Positions 38,242 to 47,210 of a stretch of 64,000 bases of DNA are shown in pieces. Position numbers and translations under genes: made by a program. Position 1 is the first letter of the stretch. Every line of letters begins with the position of its first letter. The notes below the pieces were generated by a model that made no database searches, had not been told where the DNA came from, and saw nothing but the letters and a program-made list of their open reading frames with translations. Origin of the DNA: Burkholderia diffusa (lineage in GTDB: Bacteria; Pseudomonadota; Gammaproteobacteria; Burkholderiales; Burkholderiaceae); assembly GCF_902499115.1 (NCBI RefSeq), contig NZ_CABVPN010000008.1:159856-223855 (forward strand), given 5' to 3'.

Positions 38242-39249
38242 ATGACTGATACCTCCCGCGATCTCGTTCTCGTCACCGGCGCGTCCGGTTTCGTCGGCTC
38301 GGCCGTCGCACACATCGCGCAGCAGAAGGGCTATGCGGTGCGCGTGCTGGTGCGCCCGACCAGCCCGCGCACGAACGTCGCGGATCTCGACGCCGAGATC
38401 GTCACCGGCGACATGCGCGACGAGACGTCGATGCGCGCCGCGCTGCGCGGCGTGCGCTACCTGCTGCACGTGGCGGCCGACTACCGGCTGTGGGCGCCGG
38501 ATCCGGACGAGATCGAGCGCGCGAACCTCGAGGGCGCGGTCGCGACGATGCGCGCCGCGCGTGCCGAAGGCGTCGAGCGGATCGTCTACACGAGCAGCGT
38601 CGCGACGCTGAAGGTCACGAGCGCAGGCGATCCGTCCGACGAAAACCGCCCGCTGACCGCCGAGCAGGCGATCGGCGTGTACAAGCGCAGCAAGGTGCTG
38701 GCCGAGCGCGCGGTCGAGCGGATGATCGCCGACGAAGGGCTGCCGGCCGTGATCGTCAACCCGTCGACGCCGATCGGCCCGCGCGACGTGAAGCCGACGC
38801 CGACCGGCCGCATCATCGTCGAGGCCGCGCTCGGCAAGATTCCCGCGTTCGTCGATACCGGGCTGAACCTCGTGCACGTCGACGACGTCGCGCACGGCCA
38901 CTTCCTCGCGCTCGAGCGCGGCCGCATCGGCGAGCGCTACATCCTCGGCGGCGAGAACCTGCCGCTGCAGCAGATGCTGACCGACATCGCGCAGATGACG
39001 AACCGCAAGGCGCCGACGATCGCGCTGCCGCGCTGGCCGCTCTATCCGCTCGCGGTCGGTGCGGAGGCCGTCGCGAAGTTCACGAAGAAGGAGCCGTTCG
39101 TGACCGTCGACGGCTTGCGCATGTCGAGGAACAAGATGTATTTCACGTCCGCGAAGGCCGAACGCGAGCTCGGCTACCGCGCACGTCCGTACCGCGAAGG
39201 ACTGCGCGATGCGCTGGACTGGTTCGCCTCGGCGGGCTACCTGAAGTAA
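38242..39249 (+). CDS. hpnA: Hopanoid-associated sugar epimerase HpnA
   Basis: A 335-residue extended short-chain dehydrogenase. NAD(P)-binding LVTGASGFVGSAV (G-x-x-G-x-x-G) near the N-terminus and the active-site YKRSK (Y-x-x-x-K) with an upstream serine in VYTSSVATL. It matches HpnA, found in hopanoid clusters and thought to process the sugar or side-chain part of extended hopanoids. Good RBS (GAAGGAAAC). Followed by a hairpin terminator. Confidence 0.9.
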   Translation: MTDTSRDLVLVTGASGFVGSAVAHIAQQKGYAVRVLVRPTSPRTNVADLDAEIVTGDMRDETSMRAALRGVRYLLHVAADYRLWAPDPDEIERANLEGAVATMRAARAEGVERIVYTSSVATLKVTSAGDPSDENRPLTAEQAIGVYKRSKVLAERAVERMIADEGLPAVIVNPSTPIGPRDVKPTPTGRIIVEAALGKIPAFVDTGLNLVHVDDVAHGHFLALERGRIGERYILGGENLPLQQMLTDIAQMTNRKAPTIALPRWPLYPLAVGAEAVAKFTKKEPFVTVDGLRMSRNKMYFTSAKAERELGYRARPYREGLRDALDWFASAGYLK

Positions 39250-39252
39250 CAC

Positions 39253-39277
39253 AAAGCGGCGTGCGTCACGCCGCTTT
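39253..39277 (+). terminator. Intrinsic terminator after hpnA
   Basis: 10-bp perfect stem AAAGCGGCGT with ACGCCGCTTT and a 5-nt loop, 4 nt after the hpnA stop. Symmetric A and T ends give a short U-tract. Confidence 0.75.
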
Positions 39278-39357
39278 GCGCACTTTGTTACACGTCGCTG
39301 ACGGACCGGCACCGGCGCAGCGGTTAAAATCGCGGGTCTTACGCAGAGAAGACACGC

Positions 39358-40743
39358 ATGAACCTGAACGAACAGATCGATTCGCTCAACGCGGGCGTCG
39401 ATCGGCTCCTCCACGATCACCATGCCGCGCAGCAGGCGGCACGCAGCGCGGAAGCGTTCGCGCGCGCCGCCGCCGCGGAAGCCCAGGCCGCAGCCGAACG
39501 TCACGCCGCCGCCGAGACCGAAGCACTGGCCGCCGCGCAGCGCCACACGGCCGCAGCCGCCGACGCCGAGGCCGCGCAGCAGCGCCACGCCGACGCCACC
39601 GCCGAGGCCGAAGCCGCCGCCCAACGCCACATCGAATCCGCCGCCCAGGCCGAGGCCGCTGCCCAGCGGCACGCCGAGGCGACCGCGCTGACCGAAGCGC
39701 TCGCGCAGCGTCATGCGGATGCCGAAGCCGCGTCGCAGCGTCATGCGGCCGCGATCGCCGAAGCCGAGGCCGCCGCGCAGCGTCATCACGCCGCCGCGAC
39801 CGAAGCGGATGCAGCCGCGCAACGTCATGCAGCGGCCACCACGGAAGCCGAAGCCGCCGCGAAGCGCCACGCAGCCGCGATCGCCGAGACCGAGGCACTC
39901 GCGCAACGTCACACGCAGGCGATCGCCGAGGCCGAGGCGCTCGCGCAACGTCACATGCAGGCGATCGCCGAAGCGGAAGCCGCCGCGCAGCGCCATGTCG
40001 AGGCAACCGCCGAAGCACAAGCCGTCACGCTGCGTCACACCGAAGCGATCGCGCAAGCCGACGCGGCCGCGCAACGCCACGCGGCGGCGACTGCCGAGGC
40101 CGAGGCCGTCGCGCAACGCCACGCCGAAGCGATCGCACAGGCCGAAGCGGCCGCCGAGCGTCACGCGAAGGCGATCGCCGACGCGGAAGCGCTGGTCGAA
40201 GCCGTCGTGAAGGACGCCGCGACGAACGCGGCGGTTGTGGCAGCCACACCGGCCGTCGCGGCTGAAGTCGCCGAACCGGTTGTCGAATCCGCTGTCGAGC
40301 CGGTGACGGAAGCAGCCGCGGCAGCGTCCGCCGGGGCCGGCACCGCCGTCGTCGCGCCGGCCGCCGGCACCGCAATCGAAGTCGCCCCCGCTGCCGAAAC
40401 AGCGGACACCGCCGCGGACAAGCCGACGTTGCACGTCGCTCGCCCGTCGCAGAACGAACTGACGCTGACCGTCAACGGCCAGTCGATCACGCTGCACCCG
40501 GAGCAGCTCGGCCAGCTGATCGAGGAACTCGCGCATGCGCGCGCGTCGATGCAGCCGGAACCGCCGCCGGGCATCCCGGCCGGCTGGCGCTTCGTGACGA
40601 CGAAGAACCCGATGATGGCCGTGCAGAAGCAGTCGAACGGCGACCGCCTGCTGGTCGCGCGCCACACCGGCTACGGCTGGGTGCCGTTCACGTTCTCGCC
40701 GGACGTCGTGATCCAGATGTACATGATGCTGACGCAGCGGTAA
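39358..40743 (+). CDS. Repetitive coiled-coil protein with an Arg-His ladder and conserved C-terminal domain
   Basis: A 461-residue protein of unknown function. Residues 48-281 are 17 tandem repeats of 14 residues, each opening with Arg-His and otherwise made of Ala, Glu and Gln (type RH-AAAIAEAEAAAQ); one unit is 10 residues. A 14-residue period is two heptads, so a long alpha-helical coiled-coil is expected. Residues 282-370 are an Ala/Val/Pro linker. Residues 371-461 look globular and conserved (LTLTVNGQSITLHPEQLGQL, IPAGWRFVTTKNPMMAV, YGWVPFTFSPDVVIQMY). No signal peptide or membrane segment. It lies between hpnA and hpnB, with terminators on both sides. Confidence 0.85.
   Translation: MNLNEQIDSLNAGVDRLLHDHHAAQQAARSAEAFARAAAAEAQAAAERHAAAETEALAAAQRHTAAAADAEAAQQRHADATAEAEAAAQRHIESAAQAEAAAQRHAEATALTEALAQRHADAEAASQRHAAAIAEAEAAAQRHHAAATEADAAAQRHAAATTEAEAAAKRHAAAIAETEALAQRHTQAIAEAEALAQRHMQAIAEAEAAAQRHVEATAEAQAVTLRHTEAIAQADAAAQRHAAATAEAEAVAQRHAEAIAQAEAAAERHAKAIADAEALVEAVVKDAATNAAVVAATPAVAAEVAEPVVESAVEPVTEAAAAASAGAGTAVVAPAAGTAIEVAPAAETADTAADKPTLHVARPSQNELTLTVNGQSITLHPEQLGQLIEELAHARASMQPEPPPGIPAGWRFVTTKNPMMAVQKQSNGDRLLVARHTGYGWVPFTFSPDVVIQMYMMLTQR
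39499..40200 (+). repeat. Seventeen coding repeats of 42 bp
   Basis: In-frame 42-bp repeats encoding the RH-initiated 14-residue units; one unit lacks 12 bp. Copies diverge at the DNA level but keep the CGT/CGC-CAC (Arg-His) opening, so selection acts on the protein pattern. Confidence 0.93.
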
Positions 40744-40769
40744 GCACGCGTGGCGACGCCGTAAACGAC

Positions 40770-40804
40770 AAAGCCCGATCGAGTCACAACCGATCGGGCT
40801 TTTT
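40770..40804 (+). terminator. Intrinsic terminator after the coiled-coil gene
   Basis: 12-bp stem AAAGCCCGATCG with CGATCGGGCTTT, 9-nt loop, then a run of five T. It ends 45 bp before the stop of the convergent hpnB gene. Confidence 0.9.
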
Positions 40805-40848
40805 GCTTTCCGGAATCCGGCGGAACGACCGGCATCCGCCGGCGCCTG

Positions 40849-42036
40849 TCAGCGCTCCACCGGCGCCTGCACGCGCGCCTTCCACTGGCCGCCCTTGCCG
40901 CGCCAGTAGCGCCACGCCGACGCGAACGTCGCGCCGACGTAGAACAGCGCGACGAGCGGCAGCGCTGGCGCCCACAGAGGCGAGCGGCGGTAGTAGCGCA
41001 GCATCGGCGCATAGGCGGTGCACATCGACGCCCATGCGAGCCACGCCGGCCAGGCGCGCGCGCCGTACGCGAGCGCGGCGACGGGCGGCACGAGGTAGAT
41101 GATCGTCATGCCGAGCAGCGTGCCGGCGAGCAGCAGCGGTGAATAGTGGAGCTGCGTGAACGCGGTGCGCGCGATCATGTTCCAGATGTCGCGCCAGCTG
41201 TCGTACGGACGCAGCGACACGCTGCGGTCGGCCAGATCGAGCCGGATCGGATGCCGGCCGCTGCCGCGATGCTTGATCTGCGCGGCAAGGCTGCAGTCGT
41301 CGATCAGCGCGCCGCGGATCGATTCGATGCCGCCCGCCTCCTCGAGCGCGCTGCGCTTGACCAGCATGCAGCCGCCCGCGGCGCCGGCCGTCCGGTTGCG
41401 CGGATTGTTGATCCACGAGAACGGATAGAGCTTCGCGAAGAAGAACACGAACGCCGGAATCAGCGCCTTTTCCCAGAAAGAATCGCAGCGCAGCCGCACC
41501 ATCAGCGATACCAGATCGCGCTGTTCGGCCTGCGCGCGCGTGACGAGCTGGGCGACGGCGTCTGGCGGATGGCCGATGTCGGCATCGGTCAGCAGCAGAT
41601 AGTCGGCCGGCAACCCGAGCGTGCGCACCGCGGCGATGCCCTGCGACTGCGCCCACACCTTGCCCGACCAGCCGGCCGGCAGCGGCTTCGCGGCCAGCAC
41701 CGTCAGGCGATCGGCGCGGTTGATCGCGAGCGCGGCCGCGCGCGCCGCGTCGGCGGTGCCGTCGTCGCTGTGGTCGTCGACAATGATCAGATGAAAGTCG
41801 CCCGGATAATCCTGCTCGAGCAGCGACGTCGCCGCGCGGGCGATCACGTCTGCCTCGTTGCGTGCCGGCACGACCGCGACCACGGCCGGCCAGCCGGCCT
41901 CGGCCGCGGCGCCGCGCGCCTCGGGCGGCAGCGCCCGCGCGGGGCGCGCGCGCCAGAAGCCCCCACGCGCAACGAGCAGCACGATCCAGATCAGCAGTGA
42001 CAGGCCGGACACCAGGAACGTAATTGCCAGCATCAT
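40849..42036 (-). CDS. hpnB: Hopanoid-associated glycosyltransferase HpnB
   Basis: A 395-residue membrane-anchored family 2 glycosyltransferase. One N-terminal helix (ITFLVSGLSLLIWIVLL), then the catalytic domain with VVPARNEADVI, IVDDHSDDGTAD and the DxD-like LLTDADIGHPPDAV, a middle LIDDCSLAAQIKHRG block and three C-terminal helices. HpnB proteins occur in hopanoid clusters and likely add or modify a sugar on the hopanoid side chain. AGGAGG precedes the paired ATGs at 42036/42033. Divergent from ispH-hpnH. Confidence 0.9.
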   Translation of the reverse strand: MMLAITFLVSGLSLLIWIVLLVARGGFWRARPARALPPEARGAAAEAGWPAVVAVVPARNEADVIARAATSLLEQDYPGDFHLIIVDDHSDDGTADAARAAALAINRADRLTVLAAKPLPAGWSGKVWAQSQGIAAVRTLGLPADYLLLTDADIGHPPDAVAQLVTRAQAEQRDLVSLMVRLRCDSFWEKALIPAFVFFFAKLYPFSWINNPRNRTAGAAGGCMLVKRSALEEAGGIESIRGALIDDCSLAAQIKHRGSGRHPIRLDLADRSVSLRPYDSWRDIWNMIARTAFTQLHYSPLLLAGTLLGMTIIYLVPPVAALAYGARAWPAWLAWASMCTAYAPMLRYYRRSPLWAPALPLVALFYVGATFASAWRYWRGKGGQWKARVQAPVER

Positions 42037-42454
42037 CGGCACGCCTCCTGCCGGATGCCGGCGCGAGCGGCACCGGATCGTCCGGCCATAATCAGGGTCG
42101 GAGTAAAAACACCCATGACCGCATCGGCGGCAGGGCAATATGCGTAAGAATCGACGGTCATCGAATGGCCTTGAAATGAGCGCGACGCCGGGCAGCCGGA
42201 CAGGCTGCCCGCGAAACCGCGCAGTTTACCGGGTTCCGCGACCGCGAGCGCCGACGCGGCTCTGCGGCGAATGCAACACGGCCGATACGGCACCAGAGCA
42301 AGGACGGCGCGATAGGGTTAAAATGCGCGATTAATTCGGGGTTCCGGGGCCTGGCCTGGCCGGTTCGTTTCCTGCCTTCATAACATCAAGCCGGGGCGAG
42401 CGAGCAGTGCCAGCTCCTCGAACCCCGGCGTCTGTCGTCGGAGTTCGCTCACTT
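42037..42454. other. Divergent promoter region between hpnB and ispH
   Basis: About 420 bp without a recognisable gene. A TAAAAT -10-like hexamer (42320-42325) faces ispH. An ATG at 42407 in frame with ispH would add 16 residues, but homology starts at 42455. Confidence 0.5.
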
Positions 42455-43396
42455 ATGCGAGTCATCCTTGCCCAGCCCCGCGGCTTTTGTGCGGGGGTTG
42501 TCCGTGCGATCGAGATCGTCGATCGCGCGCTGCAACAGCACGGCGCGCCGGTCTATGTGCGTCATGAGATCGTGCATAACCGGCATGTCGTCGAAAACCT
42601 GCGTAATAAAGGGGCACGATTCGTTGAGGAGCTCGACGAGGTGCCGCACGGTGCCGTGGCGATCTTCAGCGCGCACGGTGTCGCCCAGACGGTCGAACGC
42701 GACGCCGAAACGCGCGGGCTCGACGTGCTGGACGCCACCTGCCCGCTCGTCACGAAAGTGCACGTGCAGGGCCGCCAGTACGTCGCGGCGGGCCGCCGGC
42801 TGATCCTGATCGGCCATGCGGGCCATCCGGAAGTCGAGGGCACGATCGGCCAGATTCCGGCCGAGGTGATCCTCGTGCAGAGCGAGGCAGAAGTCGCTAC
42901 GCTGACGCTGCCGATCGATACGCCGGTCGCGTACGTCACGCAGACGACGCTGTCGGTCGACGACACGCGCGGCATCATCGAAGCGCTGCAGCGCCGGTTC
43001 ACCGACATCGTCGGCCCGGACACGCGCGACATCTGCTACGCAACGCAGAACCGCCAGGCCGCCGTGCGCGAGTTGAGCAGCCAGGTCGACGTGCTGCTGG
43101 TCGTCGGTGCGACGAACAGCTCGAACTCGAACCGCCTGCGCGAGATCGGCACCGAAAGCGGCGTGCCGAGCTATCTCGTCGCCGACGGCTCGGAAGTGAA
43201 GCCCGAATGGTTCGCGGGCGTGCAGACGGTCGGCCTGACCGCCGGCGCGTCGGCGCCCGAGGAAATGGTTGAGGATGTAATCGGCGCGCTGCGCGCGCTG
43301 GGGCCCGTCGATGTCACGACGATGACGGGCCGTGAGGAAAAAGTCGAATTCAAGTTGCCGGCGAAGCTTACGCAAGCTGTCGCCCGCGAAGTTTAA
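42455..43396 (+). CDS. ispH: IspH, 4-hydroxy-3-methylbut-2-enyl diphosphate reductase
   Basis: A 313-residue iron-sulfur enzyme that makes IPP and DMAPP in the last step of the MEP pathway, the isoprenoid precursors of hopanoids. The three cluster-binding cysteines are visible: GFCAGV (Cys12), DATCPLV and DICYATQNRQ. HEIVHNRHVVENL and the VVGATNSSNSNRL block are typical. Start MRVILAQPRGFCAGV at 42455 matches family length. It lies 12 bp before hpnH, so a hopanoid-dedicated copy is likely. Confidence 0.95.
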   Translation: MRVILAQPRGFCAGVVRAIEIVDRALQQHGAPVYVRHEIVHNRHVVENLRNKGARFVEELDEVPHGAVAIFSAHGVAQTVERDAETRGLDVLDATCPLVTKVHVQGRQYVAAGRRLILIGHAGHPEVEGTIGQIPAEVILVQSEAEVATLTLPIDTPVAYVTQTTLSVDDTRGIIEALQRRFTDIVGPDTRDICYATQNRQAAVRELSSQVDVLLVVGATNSSNSNRLREIGTESGVPSYLVADGSEVKPEWFAGVQTVGLTAGASAPEEMVEDVIGALRALGPVDVTTMTGREEKVEFKLPAKLTQAVAREV

Positions 43397-43408
43397 GGAG
43401 GACAACTC

Positions 43409-44569
43409 TTGTCTATTCCGCTGCTCCAGCAAGTCCGCGTCGGCGCATACATCATGCGCCAACACCTGTCCGGCAACAAACGCTATCCGCTCGCGCTGAT
43501 GCTCGAGCCGCTGTTCCGCTGCAACCTCGCCTGTAACGGCTGCGGCAAGATCGACTATCCGGACCCGATCCTGAACCAGCGCCTGTCCGTCGAGGAATGC
43601 CTGGAAGCCGTCGACGAATGCGGCGCGCCCATCGTGTCGATCGCCGGCGGCGAGCCGCTGCTCCACAAGGAGATGCCGGAGATCGTCAAGGGCATCATGA
43701 AGCGCAAGAAATTCGTGTACCTGTGCACGAACGCGCTGCTGATGGAAAAGAAGATGGACGACTACCAGCCGAATCCGTATTTCGTCTGGTCGGTCCACCT
43801 CGACGGCGACAAGGAGATGCACGATCACTCCGTGTCGCAGGACGGCGTGTACGACAAGGCCGTCGCGGCGATCAAGGAAGCGAAGCGCCGCGGTTTCCGC
43901 GTGAACATCAACTGCACGCTGTTCAACGATGCGATCCCCGAGCGCGTCGCGAAGTTCTTCGACACGCTGGGTCCGATCGGCGTCGACGGCATCACCGTGT
44001 CGCCGGGCTATGCGTACGAGCGCGCGCCGGATCAGCAGCACTTCCTGAACCGCGACAAGACGAAGAACCTGTTCCGCGAAATCCTGAAGCGCGGCGAAGG
44101 CGGCAAGCGCTGGTCGTTCAGCCAGTCGTCGCTGTTCCTCGACTTCCTGGCCGGCAACCAGACGTACAAGTGCACGCCGTGGGGCAACCCGGCGCGTACG
44201 GTGTTCGGCTGGCAGAAGCCGTGCTATCTGGTCGGCGAAGGTTACGTGAAGACCTTCAAGGAACTGATGGAAGACACGAACTGGGACAACTACGGCGTCG
44301 GCAACTACGAGAAGTGCGCGGACTGCATGGTCCACTGCGGCTTCGAAGCCACCGCCGTGATGGACACGATCGCGCATCCGCTGAAGGCGTTCGCCGTGAG
44401 CCGCAAGGGCATCAAGACCGAAGGCGCGTTCGCGCCGGACATCTCGATCGCGAAGCAGCGCCCGGCCGAGTACGTGTTCTCGCGCCACGTCGAGATCAAG
44501 CTCGAGGAAATTCAGCGCGCCGGCAAGGGCAAGCTGCAGAAGCCGGCGAAGCCGGCAACGGCGGCTTAA
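43409..44569 (+). CDS. hpnH: HpnH, radical SAM adenosylhopane synthase
   Basis: A 386-residue radical SAM enzyme that joins the 5'-deoxyadenosyl group to diploptene, the first step to extended hopanoids. The cluster motif is CNLACNGCG (Cys38, Cys42, Cys45; C-x3-C-x2-C), followed by SIAGGEPLLHKEM. A second cysteine group near the C-terminus (EKCADCMVHCGFEA) is also present. Start is TTG 43409 behind a strong AAGGAGG. In an operon with ispH and followed by a terminator. Confidence 0.95.
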   Translation: MSIPLLQQVRVGAYIMRQHLSGNKRYPLALMLEPLFRCNLACNGCGKIDYPDPILNQRLSVEECLEAVDECGAPIVSIAGGEPLLHKEMPEIVKGIMKRKKFVYLCTNALLMEKKMDDYQPNPYFVWSVHLDGDKEMHDHSVSQDGVYDKAVAAIKEAKRRGFRVNINCTLFNDAIPERVAKFFDTLGPIGVDGITVSPGYAYERAPDQQHFLNRDKTKNLFREILKRGEGGKRWSFSQSSLFLDFLAGNQTYKCTPWGNPARTVFGWQKPCYLVGEGYVKTFKELMEDTNWDNYGVGNYEKCADCMVHCGFEATAVMDTIAHPLKAFAVSRKGIKTEGAFAPDISIAKQRPAEYVFSRHVEIKLEEIQRAGKGKLQKPAKPATAA

Positions 44570-44620
44570 GCGCGTATCGCCGCACGGAGGTTCGCGCCTC
44601 CGCTGCGGCCCGCATCGAAG

Positions 44621-44657
44621 AAGCGCCACGGAGTTCGCTCCGTGGCGCTTTTGTTTG
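44621..44657 (+). terminator. Intrinsic terminator after ispH-hpnH
   Basis: 13-bp stem AAGCGCCACGGAG with CTCCGTGGCGCTT, TTCG tetraloop, then TTTGTTTG. A strong classical terminator. Confidence 0.92.
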
Positions 44658-44719
44658 TCGGGCGTCGTCGCAAGGCCGCGCGCATTCGTCTGCGCATGAG
44701 CCTGCGAACGCCCGCACGC

Positions 44720-44980
44720 CTAGTGTCTCGACTCCGCCGCCGCGATCAGTTGCCACGCGGTCGGCCCGCGATCGAGCAGCGGGTCGGACGGCGGATCGAG
44801 ATCGTGCCGATGCGCGTCGTCGGACGGCAGCGCTTGCGACTTCGCGATGCCGATCTCGTCGCCGCATACGGTGCATCGATAGATGCCCGCAACCGGCGTC
44901 TCGCTTCCCGGCGGCAGGTTCTCGCTGAATGCGCGGCCGCTTCCGCACGTGAAGTAGCCACCGGTCCTGTATAGCGCCAT
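44720..44980 (-). CDS. Small zinc-ribbon-like protein
   Basis: An 86-residue protein with MALYRTGGYFTCGSGRAFSE at the start and a C-x-x-C pair in IYRCTVCGDEIGIAK. Together with the earlier Cys these could bind zinc. The C-terminal half is Asp/His-rich. ATG 44980 is preceded by CAGGAGGCGCG; a longer frame exists but lacks such a site. No function known. Confidence 0.7.
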   Translation of the reverse strand: MALYRTGGYFTCGSGRAFSENLPPGSETPVAGIYRCTVCGDEIGIAKSQALPSDDAHRHDLDPPSDPLLDRGPTAWQLIAAAESRH

Positions 44981-45162
44981 CGCGCCTCCTGACTGAAACG
45001 AATGCATTCGCGGCGACACGCACGATCGCCGCGAACGCGCGGATGGATCGTCATCGACCGAACCCGTTCGGCTCGTGTCGTGACATTGGGCGGCGAGCGT
45101 CTAGCCCCGCGGACCGGAACGCGCATGAAACGCGGCCAGGGTGCCGGCCGCGTTGCCACCGC

Positions 45163-45642
45163 TCAATGCAGTACGGCCGGTTCCCGCATTCGCGCCGCCG
45201 CCTGCGCGACCAGCCCCGGCTGCTCGCTGGACGCGAACGCGCACACGTGGCGCCACAGCTCGGCGAGCCGGTGCCGCGTGAGCGTCGCGACGCACGCGTC
45301 GTTCGCCGCGAGCACACGCTCGAGTGCCGCGCACTCGTCGTCGTGCAGCGTCCATGCGCCGCTTTGCGCCGCGCGCGCCATGCTCGCGTCGAGCACGCGC
45401 TCCGCGTCGACGCACAGGTCGATGCTCGCATCCGGAGATACCGCGTCGTCGAGCGCGAGGAACACCAGGTAGACGCTCGTGCGCAGCCGCATCAGCAACG
45501 TTTCGCTGCCGTGCTCGCCGCGCAGCGCGACGAGCGCCATGTGGCATTTCAGCGAGATGTCGCGCACATGCGCGGGCGGCAGCGGCAGCAGCCACTCGCG
45601 CGTCAACGGCGGGTGGCGACGGCCTTTTCGAGCGGCCTTCAT
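45163..45642 (-). CDS. Hypothetical helical protein
   Basis: A 159-residue mostly alpha-helical protein with no recognised catalytic motif: HVRDISLKCHMALVALRGEH, then LLMRLRTSVYLVFLALDDAV. Similar Burkholderia proteins are sometimes labelled Fis-family regulator, but no helix-turn-helix can be seen here, so the label is not adopted. ATG 45642 has a GAGGGCGG ribosome-binding site; the longer frame is an Arg-rich artefact. Confidence 0.6.
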   Translation of the reverse strand: MKAARKGRRHPPLTREWLLPLPPAHVRDISLKCHMALVALRGEHGSETLLMRLRTSVYLVFLALDDAVSPDASIDLCVDAERVLDASMARAAQSGAWTLHDDECAALERVLAANDACVATLTRHRLAELWRHVCAFASSEQPGLVAQAAARMREPAVLH

Positions 45643-45868
45643 GATCCGCCCTCGGCTGCCGCGTCGTCGTCCACGTCGAATGCCGGCCACGCGGTGCGGC
45701 ACGCGACGGCGCCGCGGCTCGCGTCGCGATGGCCGTTCGCGCGGCGTCGCGCGCCGCCGCACACGTCGCCCCGCCGCCGCGTCGCGCACGCCTGGGGCAG
45801 CCGGCGCATCGCGGATGCGCGCAACACGTCGGGGAGTCGGTCAAGGCATGCCATGCTCTGCTCCCGCA

Positions 45869-46249
45869 TCAGAACGTGTTCTCGCCCTTCAGGTAGTACG
45901 CGGTCTTCACGAAGAACGCCTTCACCGGATGGCCGCTCTGCGCTGCGCTGGCCGCGCGCGCTTCCATCGCGGCCTTCTCCTCGCGCGAGCGGTCGGGCAC
46001 CGGGTACCTCACGCGTTCGAGCGCACGCTGCATCGCGAGCGGATAGTTCTGGTTGCCGGCTGTCGTCGCACGATAGCCGGCGCGCGTCATCTGCCTCAGT
46101 TGCACATCGGTTTCGGCACGCGCCGCCGACCAGGTCAAAGGCGCGACGTTCGACTGCCACTCGGTATCGACGGACTGCGCGAAGCTCGCGGCGGGCAGCA
46201 CGGCAAGCGCGCCGGACAGGACAGCAAGGGAAACAACGGATCGCATCAT
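45869..46249 (-). CDS. DUF4148-like exported protein
   Basis: A 126-residue protein with a signal peptide (MMRSVVSLAVLSGALAV, then cleavage after ASFAQ). The mature part has a DUF4148-like pattern (ARAETDVQLRQMTRAGYRAT) and a helical C-terminus. GGAGG precedes two adjacent ATGs (46249 and 46246); the second has the better spacing. Function unknown. Confidence 0.75.
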   Translation of the reverse strand: MMRSVVSLAVLSGALAVLPAASFAQSVDTEWQSNVAPLTWSAARAETDVQLRQMTRAGYRATTAGNQNYPLAMQRALERVRYPVPDRSREEKAAMEARAASAAQSGHPVKAFFVKTAYYLKGENTF

Positions 46250-46738
46250 GGCCTCCAGATGGTTGTTTCCGCATCGATCGTCGTCGATGCGGTGCAATCA
46301 TCGTATGTCGCGTGACCACGCGCTTGAATAGCCGATTCCGCAATGGATATTTTCAGCACCGACGGACGGGGTGCGATCCACGCGATTCGCCAATGCTGTC
46401 TGAGCGGAATTTCTTTATTTCATTCAACTACCTGATCGCGTTTTTGCAGACGAATCGGCGAGGCATGTGAATCGCTTTTGCAGTTTTTGAAATGACGTAT
46501 TGCAGATGCGATTTCGGCGCAAGCCCTGCCTGGCGCGGCTTTCGGCACGATGCCGCACACGCCGGCACAACCGGGAAACGATTCGACCAATGCACAGGAT
46601 TCCCTGACACACGACAAATCCACCGCGCCGATTGACCGCTTCGCGACGAGACGTGTCCCGCGAGGACGCGAGATAATTGCACATCGCGTCGTCAGGCGCG
46701 GCTCTTATCCGTTCCCTATTCTTCTCTCGAGTTCCACC
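46250..46738. other. Intergenic region, AT-richer than surroundings
   Basis: About 490 bp between divergent genes. The part at 46400-46500 is distinctly AT-rich (T runs), as expected for promoters or an H-NS target. No reading frame of interest. A frame extending the next gene upstream is not supported by homology. Confidence 0.45.
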
Positions 46739-47092
46739 ATGGCTGCCATCGACACCACCGCCATCGACAGTTGGCACGCACACGTCTACTTCGACGCCGC
46801 GAGCCGCGACGCAGCGTGGGCGTTCCGCCTCGTCGTCGAAGAACGATTCGGCGCGATCATCGAGCTCGGCCGCTTTCACGAGCGTCTCGTCGGCCCGCAT
46901 CCGGCCTGGTCCTACCAGATCGCGTTCGACGCCGCGCAGTTCGACACCATCGTGCCGTGGCTCGTGCTGAATCACGGTGCGCTCGACGTCTTCCTGCATC
47001 CGAATACCGGCGACGATCTGCGCGACCACCGCGACAGCGCGGTGTGGATCGGCAAGTCACATGACCTGAATCTCGGCGCGCTGGCCGGCTGA
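46739..47092 (+). CDS. DOPA 4,5-dioxygenase family protein
   Basis: A 117-residue protein of the small DOPA-dioxygenase fold: WHAHVYFD near the N-terminus, RFHERLVGPHPAWSYQIAF in the middle and VLNHGALDVFLHPNTGDDLRDH, with the conserved histidines expected to bind iron. In plants and fungi relatives open the ring of L-DOPA; bacterial members are mostly uncharacterised. ATG 46739 matches the family start (IDSWHAHVYF about 10 residues in). Confidence 0.85.
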   Translation: MAAIDTTAIDSWHAHVYFDAASRDAAWAFRLVVEERFGAIIELGRFHERLVGPHPAWSYQIAFDAAQFDTIVPWLVLNHGALDVFLHPNTGDDLRDHRDSAVWIGKSHDLNLGALAG

Positions 47093-47210
47093 CGGGCGGC
47101 ACGCGGTCGCGTCCGGCATACGCGACATCCACGTTTCGGCCTGGGCTGAAACGTCCGGCGGCACGGCGTCGATACAGTGGTTCCGTTACCCACGTTTGCC
47201 GGAAGCCGCC

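Noticed and set aside
46550..46738. N-terminal extension of the DOPA-dioxygenase-like gene
   Set aside because: The added 63 residues are unlike the family, whose members start close to the WHAHVYF motif.
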